A stretch of 64,000 nucleotides of DNA from Homoserinimonas aerilata. Lineage in GTDB: Bacteria > Actinomycetota > Actinomycetes > Actinomycetales > Microbacteriaceae. Below are positions 63,219-64,000 of this stretch, piece by piece. The stretch's first letter is position 1, and each line of letters starts with the position of its first letter. The stretch is taken from positions 744,001 to 808,000 of the forward strand of contig NZ_VFOM01000001.1 of the NCBI RefSeq assembly GCF_006716125.1, given 5' to 3'. Position numbers and translations under genes: made by a program. The notes under the pieces were generated by a model. It was not told where the DNA came from. It saw nothing but the letters and a program-made list of their open reading frames with translations, and searched no databases.

Positions 63219-64000
63219 TTACGCCGACTCGCCGCCAGGAGACGGCACGCGCACCATGCCCTCCTGCGCGACGCTCGCCAGCAGCAGGCCATCACGAGAA
63301 TAGATGCGGCCCAGCGACAGGCCGCGCCCGCCGATCGCATTCGGCGACTCCTGCACGTACAGCATCCACTCGTCCACCCGGCCGAAACGGTGCCACCACA
63401 TGGCGTGGTCGAGGCTCGCGATCTTCAGACCCGGAGTGACCCACGGCAGGCCGTGCCGACGCAGAATCGGCTCCAACAGCGAATAGTCGCTCGCATAGGC
63501 GAGCGCCGCGCGGTGCAGATTCGGGTCATCCGGCATCGTTCCGATCGCCTTCATCCACACCGCCTGATGGGCGACATGCCCGCCCTCGACCGAAAGGTAG
63601 ATGGGCGACGGAACATGACGCATGTCGAAGGGGCGGCCCTCAGCCCAATTGCGGGCGATCGGATGGTCGAGGTCACCGATCGAGGCGCGCGCATCCGGCA
63701 GCGACTCCGGATCAGGCAGATCGCCCGGCATGTCGATCTGGTGGTCGAGCCCCTCATCGACCTCCTGGAAGGACGTGATCAGTGACAGGATCGGAACGCC
63801 GTTCTGGTAGCTCTGCACGCTTCGCGCCGCGAAAGAACGACCGTCATGGATGCGCGCCACAGAGAACGTGATCGGCTGGCTCGCATCGCCCGGACGCAGA
63901 AAGTAACCGTGCATCGAATGGATGACCCGGTCATCCGGAACCGTGCGCATCGCCGCGACGATCGACTGCGCCAGAACCTGCCCGCCGAAGACGCGACCGC
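63219..64000 (-). CDS. tesB: Acyl-CoA thioesterase II (TesB), 5' end cut by the window
   Basis: The frame runs to the window end without a stop; the residues before MRTVPDDRVIHSMHGYFLRP read RVFGGQVLAQSIVAAM, the conserved TesB N-terminal helix, so the start is beyond 64000. Two hot-dog halves are visible, with RSFAARSVQSYQNGVPILSL and LASLDHAMWWHRFGRVDEWM (catalytic Asp region). TesB hydrolyses medium- and long-chain acyl-CoAs. Confidence 0.93.
   Translation of the reverse strand, partial: GRVFGGQVLAQSIVAAMRTVPDDRVIHSMHGYFLRPGDASQPITFSVARIHDGRSFAARSVQSYQNGVPILSLITSFQEVDEGLDHQIDMPGDLPDPESLPDARASIGDLDHPIARNWAEGRPFDMRHVPSPIYLSVEGGHVAHQAVWMKAIGTMPDDPNLHRAALAYASDYSLLEPILRRHGLPWVTPGLKIASLDHAMWWHRFGRVDEWMLYVQESPNAIGGRGLSLGRIYSRDGLLLASVAQEGMVRVPSPGGESA

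Overview
The window is a GC-rich, gene-dense actinobacterial chromosome segment. Codon use, the gatCAB, csd-mnmA-ligA and clpS-DUF2017 neighbourhoods, a second YidC-like insertase beside a DUF6412-type protein, Ku plus a Pol-PE-Lig LigD, a 13E12 (DUF222) HNH protein, and the constant recurrence of CGGATGC/GCATCCG all point to the order Micrococcales, most likely family Microbacteriaceae. There is no rRNA operon, CRISPR array, transposase or integrase, so most of the window reads as core chromosome with a few accessory patches.

Layout. 1-2.5 kb: an operon of ATGA-overlapping genes around a SipW/ER-type signal peptidase and an alternate-signal-peptide surface protein. 2.5-5 kb: ybaK and glgX (-). 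5.1-10.4 kb: cysteine desulfurase, a two-gene ArsR/membrane-protein module, mnmA and ligA. 10.5-15.4 kb: a DUF1023 hydrolase and gatCAB. 15.4-20.5 kb: a hydrolase, an LLM oxidoreductase, a VOC protein, a DUF222-HNH protein and a lipoprotein. 20.5-27.4 kb: a SatD operon, an NYN-LOTUS protein, a YtfJ-like protein, a second VOC protein followed by a decapitated SDR, a SulP transporter and an alcohol dehydrogenase. 27.4-34.3 kb: a YidC paralogue, YdeI-like, ankyrin, methyltransferase, GNAT, an Rv2578c-type radical SAM protein behind a consensus LexA box, DUF3097, PspC. 34.4-39.5 kb: fadD-glpK, zapE and small proteins. 39.7-45.8 kb: ligD, a membrane gene broken by an 82-bp tandem duplication, ku, a CDF exporter and YceI. 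46-52 kb: M23 peptidase, GT2, dinB, clpS operon, tRNA-His, orn, thioredoxin-like, tRNA-Arg with a duplicated 3' half. 52-64 kb: a membrane protein, EamA exporter, aldo-keto reductase, ssb, ettA, proVWX osmoprotectant uptake and two thioesterases (the last cut by the window end).

Functional links. Cysteine desulfurase and MnmA supply and use sulfur for tRNA 2-thiouridine; GatCAB makes Gln-tRNA and Asn-tRNA by amidation; Ku and LigD form a non-homologous end-joining pair; SipW presumably matures the alternate-signal-peptide protein; ProXWV imports compatible solutes; FadD and GlpK are translationally coupled, linking fatty-acid activation with glycerol phosphorylation.

A recurring regulatory theme is a TANNNT-like hexamer exactly 6 (sometimes 7) nt upstream of the start codon in about 25-30 genes on both strands, the hallmark of leaderless transcription. 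Against that background the ~265-nt leader of proV stands out. Other notable structures are a palindromic operator over the arsR-type promoter, a perfect 15-bp inverted repeat in a divergent promoter region, several long imperfect intergenic palindromes, and a 37-bp tRNA-Arg 3' duplication resembling an attachment-site scar.
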